Assembly: GCA_039029935.1 (NCBI GenBank)
Contig: JBCCFC010000245.1
Location: 1-13,109, forward strand
Direction of reading: 5' to 3'
DNA: 13,109 bases
Source of the DNA: G039029935 sp039029935
Lineage (GTDB): Bacteria > Chloroflexota > Anaerolineae > Caldilineales > Caldilineaceae
The notes below the pieces were generated by a model that saw nothing but the letters and a program-made list of their open reading frames with translations, ran no database searches and was not told the origin of the DNA. How positions within the stretch are numbered: the stretch's first letter is position 1; every line of letters starts with the position of its first letter. The translations under genes and the position numbers were made by a program. Shown in pieces: positions 1 through 7,845 of this stretch.

Positions 1-423
1 CAACAACCCTATATCCAGCTGGCGTACAGACCTAAATACATCAGAACAGCATTGAGTATACTGGCTCTCGTGTGTGCATAGGTTATTGGAAAGTTAAACA
101 ATGCTAAATATAAGTTAAATTATATCAGTTCAGTAAATCGTGCGAGTAGGATGGAGCAAAAAAATAAGCAGGCTATGTAACCAGTGATAGAGGCGGGATG
201 CCTACGCCCTGATTACACCGTTAATACTCTATTAATACTAGATCACGCGTACCCACCCCACTTATCCCCAATATATCGGATTATCCCCAACCTTATCAAC
301 ATATTTAGTGGATAGTTTGAAAGTGGGTAGTTGAAAGTGGGTAGTTGAAAGTGAACAGTTGAAAGTGATTGGTGAAGAGCTAAATACACTAACCACTAAC
401 CACTAATCACTGTTCACTGTTCA
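1..423. other. Gene-free left flank with DnaA-box-like motifs and heptad arrays
   Basis: I see no convincing coding region here. The first 240 bases are AT-rich without a clear pattern. From about 262 there are three TTATC-type 9-mers, and from 307 to 433 two opposing arrays with a 7-bp period, both listed separately. The right edge of the spacer runs into the stop codon of the minus-strand acyl-CoA enzyme gene. Whatever gene lies left of the window is not visible. Confidence 0.6.
262..301 (+). promoter_or_regulatory. Cluster of three DnaA-box-like 9-mers
   Basis: TTATCCCCA occurs at 262-270 and again at 281-289, followed by TTATCAACA at 293-301. All three lie on the same strand within 40 bases, and each differs from the bacterial DnaA box consensus TTATCCACA at one position. 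A weaker inverted match (TAGTGGATA, about 307-315) follows. The sequence to the left is AT-rich. Such clusters bind the initiator DnaA at replication origins or at DnaA-regulated promoters. No dnaA, dnaN or other origin-linked gene is in the window, so a role as origin is only a possibility. Confidence 0.35.
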
Positions 424-433
424 CTAATCACTG
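307..433. repeat. Two opposing arrays of 7-bp tandem repeats
   Basis: Left array, 314-370: four units of 14-15 bases beginning AGTTGAA or AGTTTGAA and followed by AGTGGGT, AGTGGGT, AGTGAAC and AGTGATT. Each unit is two heptads. Right array, 391-432: six heptads AACCACT, AACCACT, AATCACT, GTTCACT, GTTCACT, AATCACT. The right-hand heptads are reverse complements of AGTGGTT, AGTGATT and AGTGAAC, so the two arrays face each other across about 20 bases and could pair as an imperfect long hairpin. Heptameric short tandem repeats in spacers are known from cyanobacterial genomes; whether this belongs to a comparable family is inference. The right array contains the stop codon of the adjacent minus-strand gene. 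Confidence 0.8.
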
Positions 434-2511
434 TTTTCCCCGAATCCGGCAAACGCAATGGGAGCAGCCAGGCTTTGCGCAGGGATGGCAAAGGCGTCTA
501 CGAGATCAACGGCATCAATGCGTACCTCACCACAGAGTCCATCCACTTCACGGCGGATGGCTTTGGTTTTCACACCTTCCATATAGCCACTTTCCAGATA
601 CCAGCCCTTGTTCTTCTCCATGTGTGAAAGGGCAAAGAGGTCACACAACATCTTCAATGTCTGCTTGATCTCTGGACTTTCACAGGCGTCGACACCCTCC
701 ACAAACTGTGTCAAGATGATACGTTCGACATAGGCATGTGCAAGCTCGACCAGATGCTGCTGGCATTCGATCATGGCATCCTGTGGGTCCATGCCGCGTG
801 TGACACGAGCGCGTAGACGGCGGGCAGCAGAGGCAAGGATGCTCTGCTCACGGTATTGGAAGGCACTCAGGTGGAACTGGCTATCATGCAGATGGGCAGA
901 GTCAGTGTTGCGTGTTGTGATGGGGTTGAGTTCGGTCACGGTGGTGGTAACTTGCTCGGCAATATGACGAATAAAGCCACCCAAGTTCATGTCGTTAAAC
1001 TGCTGCTTGAACTGCGAGAGACAGGCTTTGGCAACAAGCTGCATGAGGACGGTGTTGTCACCCTCGAAGGTGGTGTAGATATCGGTATCAGCTTTCATCG
1101 CGGCGAAGCGATTAACGGCCAAGTAACCCTGCCCCCCACAGGCTTCACGACAGGTTTGGAGCGTATCGGTCGTATTCCATGTACTAAAGGCTTTGATGCC
1201 CGCTGCCAATGCCTCAATCTCGCGGCTATCTTCCTCTTCATCACGCTGCTGATACTCGCGGGCGATATACTTGACCGCAAAATCAAGCGCATAGGCATTC
1301 GCCAGCAGCGGCATGAGACGGCGTTGATGCGTCTGGTAGTCGAGAATCAAGGTCTCTTCCTCTTCGCCAAATTGCCGACGCTGGGCGGCGAAGCGGATGG
1401 CAATGGCAAGCCCCAACTTGGCCGCACTCAGGGCAGAAGCGGCGATGCCCATACGTCCTGCGACCAACGTCCCGATCATGGTAAAGAAGCGGCGTGACTC
1501 GCTTTCGATGGGCGTGATGTATTGCCCGTCTGCTGTCACTTCACCAAAGCGGTTGAGCAGTTCTTCACGCGGGATGCGCACATGGTCAAACCAAATGCGA
1601 CCATTGTCCACACCATTTAGCCCCATCTTTTCACCTGAATCTTCAATACGCACACCGGGCATAACGTTCCCATGCTCATCACGGATGCGCACGACAAAGG
1701 CGTTGACCCCATAATGCGCATCATCAATCGTCAGCTGCGCAAAAACGGTCGCAATCTGGGCATGCATGGCAGCATTGCCAATGTATTCTTTGTGTGCCGC
1801 GTGGACAGGTGTATGAATGATAAACTCTTGGGTGTCACAGTCGTAGTGCGCTGTCGTCAAGATACCACGCACATTAGAGCCATGCCCCAGTTCAGTCATG
1901 GCAAAACAGCCGGGAAGGGCCAGCGAGCCAATATCACAGAGATATTTCTGGTGGTGATAGTCAGTGCCTAAGTTCTGGATGCTGCCCCCACACAGGCCAA
2001 AATGAACACCAAATTTGATCACTAAACTCAAGTCATGGTAACTGAGCATCTCCATCGCAATCATATATTGAAAGCTGTCTTCCTGCCCACCACAACTTTT
2101 AGGGAATGCAAGCGCACCCAGCCCCTCTTTGGCAAGATACTGACACCATTCATAGATGCGTTCTCGATATGCCTGCAAGTAGGGCTGATAGTCGTTCATG
2201 GGGCGATGAGCAAAATACGGGTTGGAGAGAATCTGCCGCACACGGTTGCGTAATTCCGCATGTTCCCCATCCAACAATTGTGTCATCTGTACCATGTCAA
2301 AGCGGGATTCGGTTGATGAAAGTGGGGCCACGTCAGGTTCTACATTAGACACGTTGGGGGCGGATGCACCATTGCCATTGTGATGGCCGTTTGTGCTGTA
2401 CGCCGATGCGCCATTGCCCTTGGGCGAAACAGATGGCGGCATCGCTATCTGATCAAATGATGTATTTTCAATAGGTTTTTCAGGTGTGATTGTTGCTTGC
2501 TTTATCGTCAT
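424..2511 (-). CDS. Acyl-CoA oxidase/dehydrogenase-type flavoprotein
   Basis: A 695-residue FAD enzyme of the acyl-CoA dehydrogenase superfamily, expected to introduce the alpha-beta double bond into acyl-CoA thioesters (first step of fatty-acid beta-oxidation) in the cytoplasm. Residues 1-70 are low-complexity, rich in Gly, Asn and Ser, and probably disordered. The core starts near 75. TELGHGSN (206-213) is the FAD/substrate-binding motif in its acyl-CoA-oxidase form, CREACGGQGY (454-463) is the C-terminal signature, and Glu483 in TFEGDNTVL is the expected catalytic base. About 200 further residues resemble the extra C-terminal ACOX domain, and the total length fits oxidases rather than the roughly 380-residue dehydrogenases. 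Whether oxygen or an electron-transfer flavoprotein takes the electrons cannot be read here. The ATG start is supported by a good ribosome site (AAAGGA, 9 bases upstream). The last codons, for ENSD and the stop, lie in a heptad repeat. Confidence 0.88.
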   Translation of the reverse strand: MTIKQATITPEKPIENTSFDQIAMPPSVSPKGNGASAYSTNGHHNGNGASAPNVSNVEPDVAPLSSTESRFDMVQMTQLLDGEHAELRNRVRQILSNPYFAHRPMNDYQPYLQAYRERIYEWCQYLAKEGLGALAFPKSCGGQEDSFQYMIAMEMLSYHDLSLVIKFGVHFGLCGGSIQNLGTDYHHQKYLCDIGSLALPGCFAMTELGHGSNVRGILTTAHYDCDTQEFIIHTPVHAAHKEYIGNAAMHAQIATVFAQLTIDDAHYGVNAFVVRIRDEHGNVMPGVRIEDSGEKMGLNGVDNGRIWFDHVRIPREELLNRFGEVTADGQYITPIESESRRFFTMIGTLVAGRMGIAASALSAAKLGLAIAIRFAAQRRQFGEEEETLILDYQTHQRRLMPLLANAYALDFAVKYIAREYQQRDEEEDSREIEALAAGIKAFSTWNTTDTLQTCREACGGQGYLAVNRFAAMKADTDIYTTFEGDNTVLMQLVAKACLSQFKQQFNDMNLGGFIRHIAEQVTTTVTELNPITTRNTDSAHLHDSQFHLSAFQYREQSILASAARRLRARVTRGMDPQDAMIECQQHLVELAHAYVERIILTQFVEGVDACESPEIKQTLKMLCDLFALSHMEKNKGWYLESGYMEGVKTKAIRREVDGLCGEVRIDAVDLVDAFAIPAQSLAAPIAFAGFGENSD

Positions 2512-2568
2512 GATAAGTCATCCTTTCCATTTAACGCAATAGAATTCAATTCAAGTGGCATGAACATT

Positions 2569-2596
2569 AACATAGCCCGTAAGTGGGTGATGTCAG
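2569..2596 (-). promoter_or_regulatory. Candidate promoter of the acyl-CoA enzyme gene
   Basis: On the minus strand CTGACA (2596-2591) is followed after 16 bases by TATGTT (2574-2569). This matches 5 of 6 and 4 of 6 bases of the sigma-70 hexamers. Transcription would begin near 2562, giving a leader of about 50 bases that contains the ribosome site. It is the best match I found in this spacer for the minus-strand gene, but moderate matches of this kind also occur by chance. Confidence 0.35.
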
Positions 2597-2645
2597 CGAG
2601 CATACTAGCTATGAGACTCTCTTTTTTTCGACAAAATCAGCGGTT

Positions 2646-2663
2646 ATGTACCGTAACGTACAT
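2646..2663. promoter_or_regulatory. 18-bp interrupted palindrome in divergent spacer
   Basis: ATGTAC-CGTAAC-GTACAT: two perfect 6-bp arms around a 6-bp centre, lying between the divergent acyl-CoA enzyme and exonuclease-helicase genes. The form is that of a binding site for a dimeric repressor. It lies about 50 bases upstream of the minus-strand -35 candidate and about 100 bases upstream of the plus-strand promoter. No regulator gene is next to it, and the site does not match a consensus I can name with confidence. Confidence 0.4.
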
Positions 2664-2764
2664 GCAAGCGTAGGAACTGTTCGTTATAATCATTGTTAAT
2701 GAATGTTGTAAGATAACCGTAATACGGTTTGAATTTTACGAAGTTTTGCCCCTTTGTCGCGCTA

Positions 2765-2795
2765 TTGGACCATTTAAGCCTCTCTACACTATAAT
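2765..2795 (+). promoter_or_regulatory. Promoter of the exonuclease-helicase gene (leaderless)
   Basis: TTGGAC at 2765-2770 and a perfect TATAAT at 2790-2795, separated by 19 bases. A start point 7 bases after the -10 box would fall at 2802-2803, exactly at the ATG of the helicase gene. No ribosome-binding sequence precedes that ATG, which agrees with a leaderless transcript. The same arrangement of hexamers and spacing is seen before coaE. Confidence 0.6.
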
Positions 2796-2802
2796 AACCC
2801 GT

Positions 2803-5721
2803 ATGAAAAGTCTTTTTGATACGCAAGCTGCTAGGCAATATCAAACACCTAATAAATATGTCGCTATTGATCTCGAAACAACAGGGCTGAGTCCGGAACG
2901 TGATGCCATCATTGAGATTGGGGCAGTGCTGTTTCAGGGTGATCAAATTCTTGACCGCTTTGTCACCTTTGTCAATCCGCGCCGTAAGCTGCCAGCCTTC
3001 ATTCAACAACTAACAGGCATTCGTCCCGAGGATGTTGCCAATGCGCCCACCATCACCCAAGTGACAGCCGAACTACTCGACTTTGTGCGCAGAGATGTCA
3101 CTGCCGTCGTCGCTCATAATGCAGGCTTTGACCTTGGCTTTCTGCGACACAATGGCATCGACTTTCGTCGCCCAGCCTTGGACACTGTAGAACTAGCAAC
3201 GATGTTTTTTCCAGGGCTTGCCAGCTATAATTTGGGCGAGCTTTGCCGTGTGATGGATATTCCACTGGTCGATGCGCACCGAGCGTTGGATGACGCCGAG
3301 GCAACGGCACAATTGCTCATGTTGTGTGAACAACGCGCCAATGAACTGCCCCACAATACAATCACGCAAATTTTAGAGAGCAGCCAACATATGGATGAGG
3401 TTCGCTGGCCACCGCTGTTACTCTTTGAAGGGGCAGCGCAAACTGCTGAGGACACACAAACAGCGACACCGCCCAGTCCGCTAGCTGCATCATTTACCTC
3501 GCCACCTGTTCTGGAGGATGAGGAACCCACCTTGCAGCCCATTGCGACCGAAACAATTGCCGACCTCTTTGCGGCGACAGGTCCATTGGCTCGGTTGATG
3601 ACTGATGCAGATGAGCAATATGAAATGCGCGCTGGACAAGTGGATATGGCCTTGCGCGTGATTCACGCATTGAACCAAGGCGACCACCTGCTGGTTGAGG
3701 CGGGGACAGGCACGGGCAAGAGCTTGGCATACTGCCTGCCAGCCCTACGCTGGAGTTTGCAAAACCAACAGCGCGTCGTCATCGCCACCAACACAATTGC
3801 TCTCCAAGAGCAGCTGATGGGCAAGGATATTCCACAGGCACAGTCTGTTTTAGACTCTGTTTTGGAGATAGACGCTCGCTCACTCACTGCGGCTGTACTC
3901 AAAGGGCGAGGCAACTATCTTTGTCTACGCCAGCTTCATGCATGGCGCACCAGCCATGAACTGACGGTTGCAGAGTTGCGGGTGCTGGCAAAGGTACTCA
4001 TCTGGCTCTTGACCACCGATGATGGCGATGTTAGTACGCTTTCATTGCGGGGCAAGGGCGAGAAGATGATTTGGCAGCATATCTGCTCTGACTCTGTGCT
4101 GTGTACACAGGAGCGGTGCATGAGTCCAGATGCGCATTTGAACCCCAACAATCGCGATATGCGTACTCACGATTTTTTCTGGGAAGCCCGTCAACGCGCA
4201 GAAGTCGCCAACATTGTTGTCGTTAACCACGCGCTCCTTATGGCCGATCTCGCCAGTCAGGGACATGTGCTGCCGCCCTACCAACATGTGATCATCGACG
4301 AAGCCCACCACCTTGAAGATGTTGCCACAGACCAGTGGGCTTACCGAGCCGAGTGGCTGCGCATCCAGTCACTACTCAGTCGTATCAAGCCACGTAGTCT
4401 CTTTCTACAAACTATACAAAATCGCATGGAAGAAACAGGGTTAGAGGCCGAGATGGTTCGACCCATCGGCACGCTCAGCCAGCAAATTGCGGTGGCCTTG
4501 CAGGATTTTGCGCGCTATCTACAGGACTTTACCTTTGCTTATCTGGGCGTCAACCCCGATAGCACCTATGCACAACGCATTGCGCTGGACGGGCGGGTTC
4601 GGTCGCAGCCGATGTGGAGTGAAATCGAGATTATTTGGGAACAGATTTCACAACGCTTTGTCGCACAAGGAGATGCCCTACGTCAATGTTTGCAAACGCT
4701 TGACCAGAGCCAATGGTGGCGACAGGATGGGCATAGTCTGATTATGCGCGATTTACAGGGGATTACGCAGCAGGTTGATGAGCTACACACACAGCTTGAT
4801 AGCATTATTTTGCAGGAGAATACAGGCGAGAGCCAAAACGCTGTGACTTGGTTAGAGGTTGAACCGCGTAGTAACTGGGGAGAGGATAACCATAAACCAC
4901 CTGATGTCAACTTAGTCACGGCCCCGCTTTATGTCAACGATGCCCTGCAAACCCAATTTGTCCATCAACAACGCACACTTATTTTGACGGGAGCCACGTT
5001 GAGTACGGGTGACGGTAGCTTTGGCTTTCTGCAAGAGCGTCTGGGGTTGCGGGATGCCAATGTCGCCACTGTGCCCAGCCCTTTTCAATACAAAGACAAT
5101 GTGCTGCTCTGTATGCCCAGTGACTTGGTAGCCCCCAATCACCGCAACTATCAGCATGCAGTCGAAGATGCGATTCTCGATGCGGTGGAGACACTCGGTG
5201 GTCGCACCCTCGTCCTCTTCACCAGCTATGCCCACCTCAAAACCACAGCCGACGCCATTCGCGCTGACCTTGAACAGATGGGGGTGACACTGCTCCAACA
5301 TGGGCAGGGTAGTCGCAATCGGCTTCTGCGAAACTTTCGCCAAAGCGAACATGCTGTGCTGTTGGGTACGCGCACTTTCTGGGAAGGGATTGACCTTCCC
5401 GGTGAGCAACTCCAATGTCTCATCATCGCTCGCCTGCCCTTTGCTGTGCCAAGTGACCCACTGGTGGCGGCGCGCAGTGCCGAGTTTGACAACGCCTTTA
5501 TGGAGTACAGTGTCCCTGATGCTGTCATCCGCTTTCGCCAGGGCTTTGGCCGCCTTATCCGGCGCAGCAGTGACCGAGGCGTCGTGATCCTGCTTGATAA
5601 TCGTGTTTGGCGCAAACGGTATGGTCGCGTCTTTCTGGATGCCCTCCCAACGTGTACAATAAGCCGTGCGCCATTGGCCGAACTTGGGGAGCAGATTGGT
5701 CAATGGATGGATTTGGGATAG
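2803..5721 (+). CDS. dinG: DinG-type helicase with N-terminal DEDDh exonuclease
   Basis: A 972-residue fusion of a DnaQ-like 3'-5' exonuclease and an XPD/DinG-family superfamily 2 DNA helicase, likely acting in DNA repair or in removal of replication and transcription obstacles. Exonuclease: IDLETTG with Asp23 and Glu25, Asp110 in HNAGFD, and His159/Asp164 in HRALDD complete the DEDDh set. A Pro/Thr-rich linker follows (about 205-255). Helicase: Walker A GTGTGKS (301-307), DEAH box (499-502), and C-terminal motifs TFWEGIDLPGE and QGFGRLIRR, the last with the motif VI arginines. Four cysteines (374, 428, 434, 439) lie between Walker A and the DEAH box, where XPD-type helicases hold a 4Fe-4S cluster, so an iron-sulphur cluster is plausible though not proven by spacing alone. 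The fusion order matches the long DinG form known from Firmicutes. I chose ATG 2803 over a TTG at 2746 because the -10 box lies between them. Confidence 0.9.
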   Translation: MKSLFDTQAARQYQTPNKYVAIDLETTGLSPERDAIIEIGAVLFQGDQILDRFVTFVNPRRKLPAFIQQLTGIRPEDVANAPTITQVTAELLDFVRRDVTAVVAHNAGFDLGFLRHNGIDFRRPALDTVELATMFFPGLASYNLGELCRVMDIPLVDAHRALDDAEATAQLLMLCEQRANELPHNTITQILESSQHMDEVRWPPLLLFEGAAQTAEDTQTATPPSPLAASFTSPPVLEDEEPTLQPIATETIADLFAATGPLARLMTDADEQYEMRAGQVDMALRVIHALNQGDHLLVEAGTGTGKSLAYCLPALRWSLQNQQRVVIATNTIALQEQLMGKDIPQAQSVLDSVLEIDARSLTAAVLKGRGNYLCLRQLHAWRTSHELTVAELRVLAKVLIWLLTTDDGDVSTLSLRGKGEKMIWQHICSDSVLCTQERCMSPDAHLNPNNRDMRTHDFFWEARQRAEVANIVVVNHALLMADLASQGHVLPPYQHVIIDEAHHLEDVATDQWAYRAEWLRIQSLLSRIKPRSLFLQTIQNRMEETGLEAEMVRPIGTLSQQIAVALQDFARYLQDFTFAYLGVNPDSTYAQRIALDGRVRSQPMWSEIEIIWEQISQRFVAQGDALRQCLQTLDQSQWWRQDGHSLIMRDLQGITQQVDELHTQLDSIILQENTGESQNAVTWLEVEPRSNWGEDNHKPPDVNLVTAPLYVNDALQTQFVHQQRTLILTGATLSTGDGSFGFLQERLGLRDANVATVPSPFQYKDNVLLCMPSDLVAPNHRNYQHAVEDAILDAVETLGGRTLVLFTSYAHLKTTADAIRADLEQMGVTLLQHGQGSRNRLLRNFRQSEHAVLLGTRTFWEGIDLPGEQLQCLIIARLPFAVPSDPLVAARSAEFDNAFMEYSVPDAVIRFRQGFGRLIRRSSDRGVVILLDNRVWRKRYGRVFLDALPTCTISRAPLAELGEQIGQWMDLG

Positions 5722-5741
5722 TGGTTGAACGGTTGTCATAC

Positions 5742-5804
5742 ACTTCCAGAAAGGGGTAACACGCGCTTTGACAATTCTGGTATCAATCACCCCTTCCTGG
5801 AAGT
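5742..5804. repeat. Inverted repeat, 16-bp arms, after the helicase gene
   Basis: ACTTCCAGAAAGGGGT (5742-5757) and ACCCCTTCCTGGAAGT (5789-5804) are reverse complements apart from one base, with a 31-base loop. The structure begins about 20 bases after the helicase stop and ends 33 bases before the next start. No T-run follows on either strand, so it is not a classical intrinsic terminator. The loop contains TTGACA (5768-5773), but no -10 box stands at the right distance. It may be a mobile palindromic repeat or a processing/attenuation structure. Confidence 0.75.
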
Positions 5805-5837
5805 AGGTTCAGCCAAAATACGTCAGTAAAAATTTGT

Positions 5838-7814
5838 ATGCAAAATTTTCAACAGCGACTTATGAAGAGTAACATTCTATCCCGCTTGGTAGGGCGGGTG
5901 TGGCGTCTTTTGCTTTCCCCCTATCTGCTCGCCGTTGTTTGGCTCATCACCATGGTTGTCACGGGATGTGCCTTCTTGCTTATCCAACTTCCTAGCGAAT
6001 TGCAAGAGAACATTGCCGAAAGTACACGTTGGCTGATGAATGCACGCGCCACCTATGAATTTTGGGGCGATCTTTTTTATCAATTGGGTTTATTTAACGT
6101 GCGTCATAGCCGCTTGCTCCAGCTCTTACTGACACTCACTGGCTTTCTAGCACTGTTACATTTAGGCCAGCAGATTGGCATGATTATTGATAGCCATCGT
6201 CTCTGGACTCACTTTCGACAATATCCATTATTGGCCTTCCCATCTGATGCAGACCCGAATGCTGACCCAGAGCAGCCCATTTCCGAAGCTGTACCCAGAA
6301 ATGTCTCACTGTTGTCTAACGATAATTACCCGCCGGGTGGACAGACAGAGAACAACACACCTTCAGAAATCAACAAAACAGCACAAGCAACTGTTCATAC
6401 GAACGGTAGTACGCCAAGTAATGATGTACCTTATCAAGCAACAGAGATTGAACGCGTTACATCAACGATTGCTAATCATGTATTTGCCTCCCCCAAGCAT
6501 CAGCATGTGTTTCGATTGCGTCAAATCTATACGGGGACACAGGGTGAGATTGAGCAAAAGCTCTCAGCGGTCATGAATGCGCCCAATCCAAACGCATCCC
6601 TATTATTGTTATCATCCAACAGGCAAGAGCAGGTTGGCATTGATACGGATTCATTAAGCGATGAAATGCAAACCATCATCGGATTACGCAATGCCGATAA
6701 GGGCGAACAGGCAAACAATGGTTCAAATGAGATTCGTCTACTCTCCATGAAAAATTACCTGACCAATTATCTGCGGATGCTATTCTGGATCGGTTTGCTG
6801 ATCGTGCTGGCCCCACTATGGTTAACGGCTGTTTATGGGTGGGAAGCCACCATAGATGCACTTGCGCCAGGCGAGAGTTACCGCAATCATACCCGAGATA
6901 TCGAGATTCGATATACTGTCGAAACCGTCAATGACCCAACATCCAGCAGCCTTACTCTATCACTTATATCGCAGCTACAAGATGATGAACAAACGCTGAT
7001 GCTGAATACACCTATCAGCGATACACAAACCATTGTGCATGACAACAGTACACAACTTCAGATTCGCCGTACCTCACCCGCATTGTGGCTCCAGACGTAT
7101 GAAACAACCGCAGAACCAACCAGTGAGACAGGAAACGAAGCCGATGAGAATGCCAACCGCCACCCCAAATTACTTTCACTGCCCGGCCAATTTGCCCCTG
7201 TTTCCGAATTAGGGTTACTTTTCCCCAGCAAAGGGAGCGAAGAATCTGTCTTATTACTCAAACAAGCGTTGGGGTTGCGACTTGTACGCTGGGGAGATAG
7301 TCTGCCATCGACTGAATCAGCACAATCGCTCCCCCATGAACGGTTACGGATGCCCATCGTTTGTGCCCCACAGGATGAGATGGACCGCGATAGTGCCATG
7401 TTTACCGCGGAAATCTTTAGTGGCGATGACAGAGAGCCATTTACGCGCTGTTTGATTCAAGACAATCAAGAAACCGCGATGTCGATTGACGCGCTGATAA
7501 CGCTGGCCGACGATGCTACTCCAAACACAACCAATGGTGCAGCACTGCTCTTTTTGCCCCTCTCAGCCTATGCACTGGACATCCGCTATACCCCTATGCA
7601 ATGGCTCTTTTGGCCCGCGCTGTTCTGTATGGCACTTGGGCTGGTTGGGTACGTTCGTCGTTTTACATTTATGGCTGTGCAAATTCTGCCTTGGATGCCT
7701 GCACCACAGATAGAGCCTTCAGGGGTACAGATGCTGCCCCATAGCTTGGTGATTGCACAGAGTAATCATGCCCAGGTGATTTCGCAGTTGCGAGAATTGT
7801 TGGACAAAGAATAA
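5838..7814 (+). CDS. ResB-like integral membrane protein
   Basis: A 658-residue membrane protein whose layout fits ResB/Ccs1, the cytochrome c maturation factor that works with CcsA in delivering haem across the membrane. Predicted helices are at about 29-50, 93-112, 311-333 and 588-606, and a large domain (about 334-587) between helices 3 and 4 would face outside, as in ResB. The stretch LGLFNVRHSRLLQLLL just before and into helix 2 resembles the ResB motif LGLFD-x-YHS. Residues about 135-205 form a hydrophilic Asn/Thr/Pro-rich insert that looks disordered. Sequence similarity to classical ResB is weak, and no ccsA, thioredoxin-like or cytochrome c gene lies in the window, so the role is inferred from topology and one motif. 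The start is uncertain: ATG 5838 has no clear ribosome site and ATG 5862 is an alternative. The gene ends 31 bases before the TPR gene, suggesting an operon. Confidence 0.6.
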   Translation: MQNFQQRLMKSNILSRLVGRVWRLLLSPYLLAVVWLITMVVTGCAFLLIQLPSELQENIAESTRWLMNARATYEFWGDLFYQLGLFNVRHSRLLQLLLTLTGFLALLHLGQQIGMIIDSHRLWTHFRQYPLLAFPSDADPNADPEQPISEAVPRNVSLLSNDNYPPGGQTENNTPSEINKTAQATVHTNGSTPSNDVPYQATEIERVTSTIANHVFASPKHQHVFRLRQIYTGTQGEIEQKLSAVMNAPNPNASLLLLSSNRQEQVGIDTDSLSDEMQTIIGLRNADKGEQANNGSNEIRLLSMKNYLTNYLRMLFWIGLLIVLAPLWLTAVYGWEATIDALAPGESYRNHTRDIEIRYTVETVNDPTSSSLTLSLISQLQDDEQTLMLNTPISDTQTIVHDNSTQLQIRRTSPALWLQTYETTAEPTSETGNEADENANRHPKLLSLPGQFAPVSELGLLFPSKGSEESVLLLKQALGLRLVRWGDSLPSTESAQSLPHERLRMPIVCAPQDEMDRDSAMFTAEIFSGDDREPFTRCLIQDNQETAMSIDALITLADDATPNTTNGAALLFLPLSAYALDIRYTPMQWLFWPALFCMALGLVGYVRRFTFMAVQILPWMPAPQIEPSGVQMLPHSLVIAQSNHAQVISQLRELLDKE

Positions 7815-7845
7815 GATGAAAACATGCAATGAGGAGAATTCAACC

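Noticed and set aside
856..1497. A 213-codon open frame on the plus strand
   Set aside because: It is antisense to the catalytic part of the acyl-CoA enzyme gene and has no family features.
2746..2802. TTG start adding 19 residues to the exonuclease-helicase
   Set aside because: The best -10 box (2790-2795) lies inside this stretch, and the added residues do not resemble the exonuclease domain.
4912..5790. A 292-codon open frame on the minus strand
   Set aside because: It lies opposite the conserved helicase C-terminal domain and its translation shows no recognisable domain, so it is a shadow frame.
5768..5796. TTGACA-based promoter for the ResB-like gene
   Set aside because: The sequence 16-18 bases downstream is C-rich and has no -10-like hexamer.
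7816..7845. Upstream ATG for the TPR gene
   Set aside because: The strong GAGGAG ribosome site lies after it and is correctly spaced for ATG 7846.
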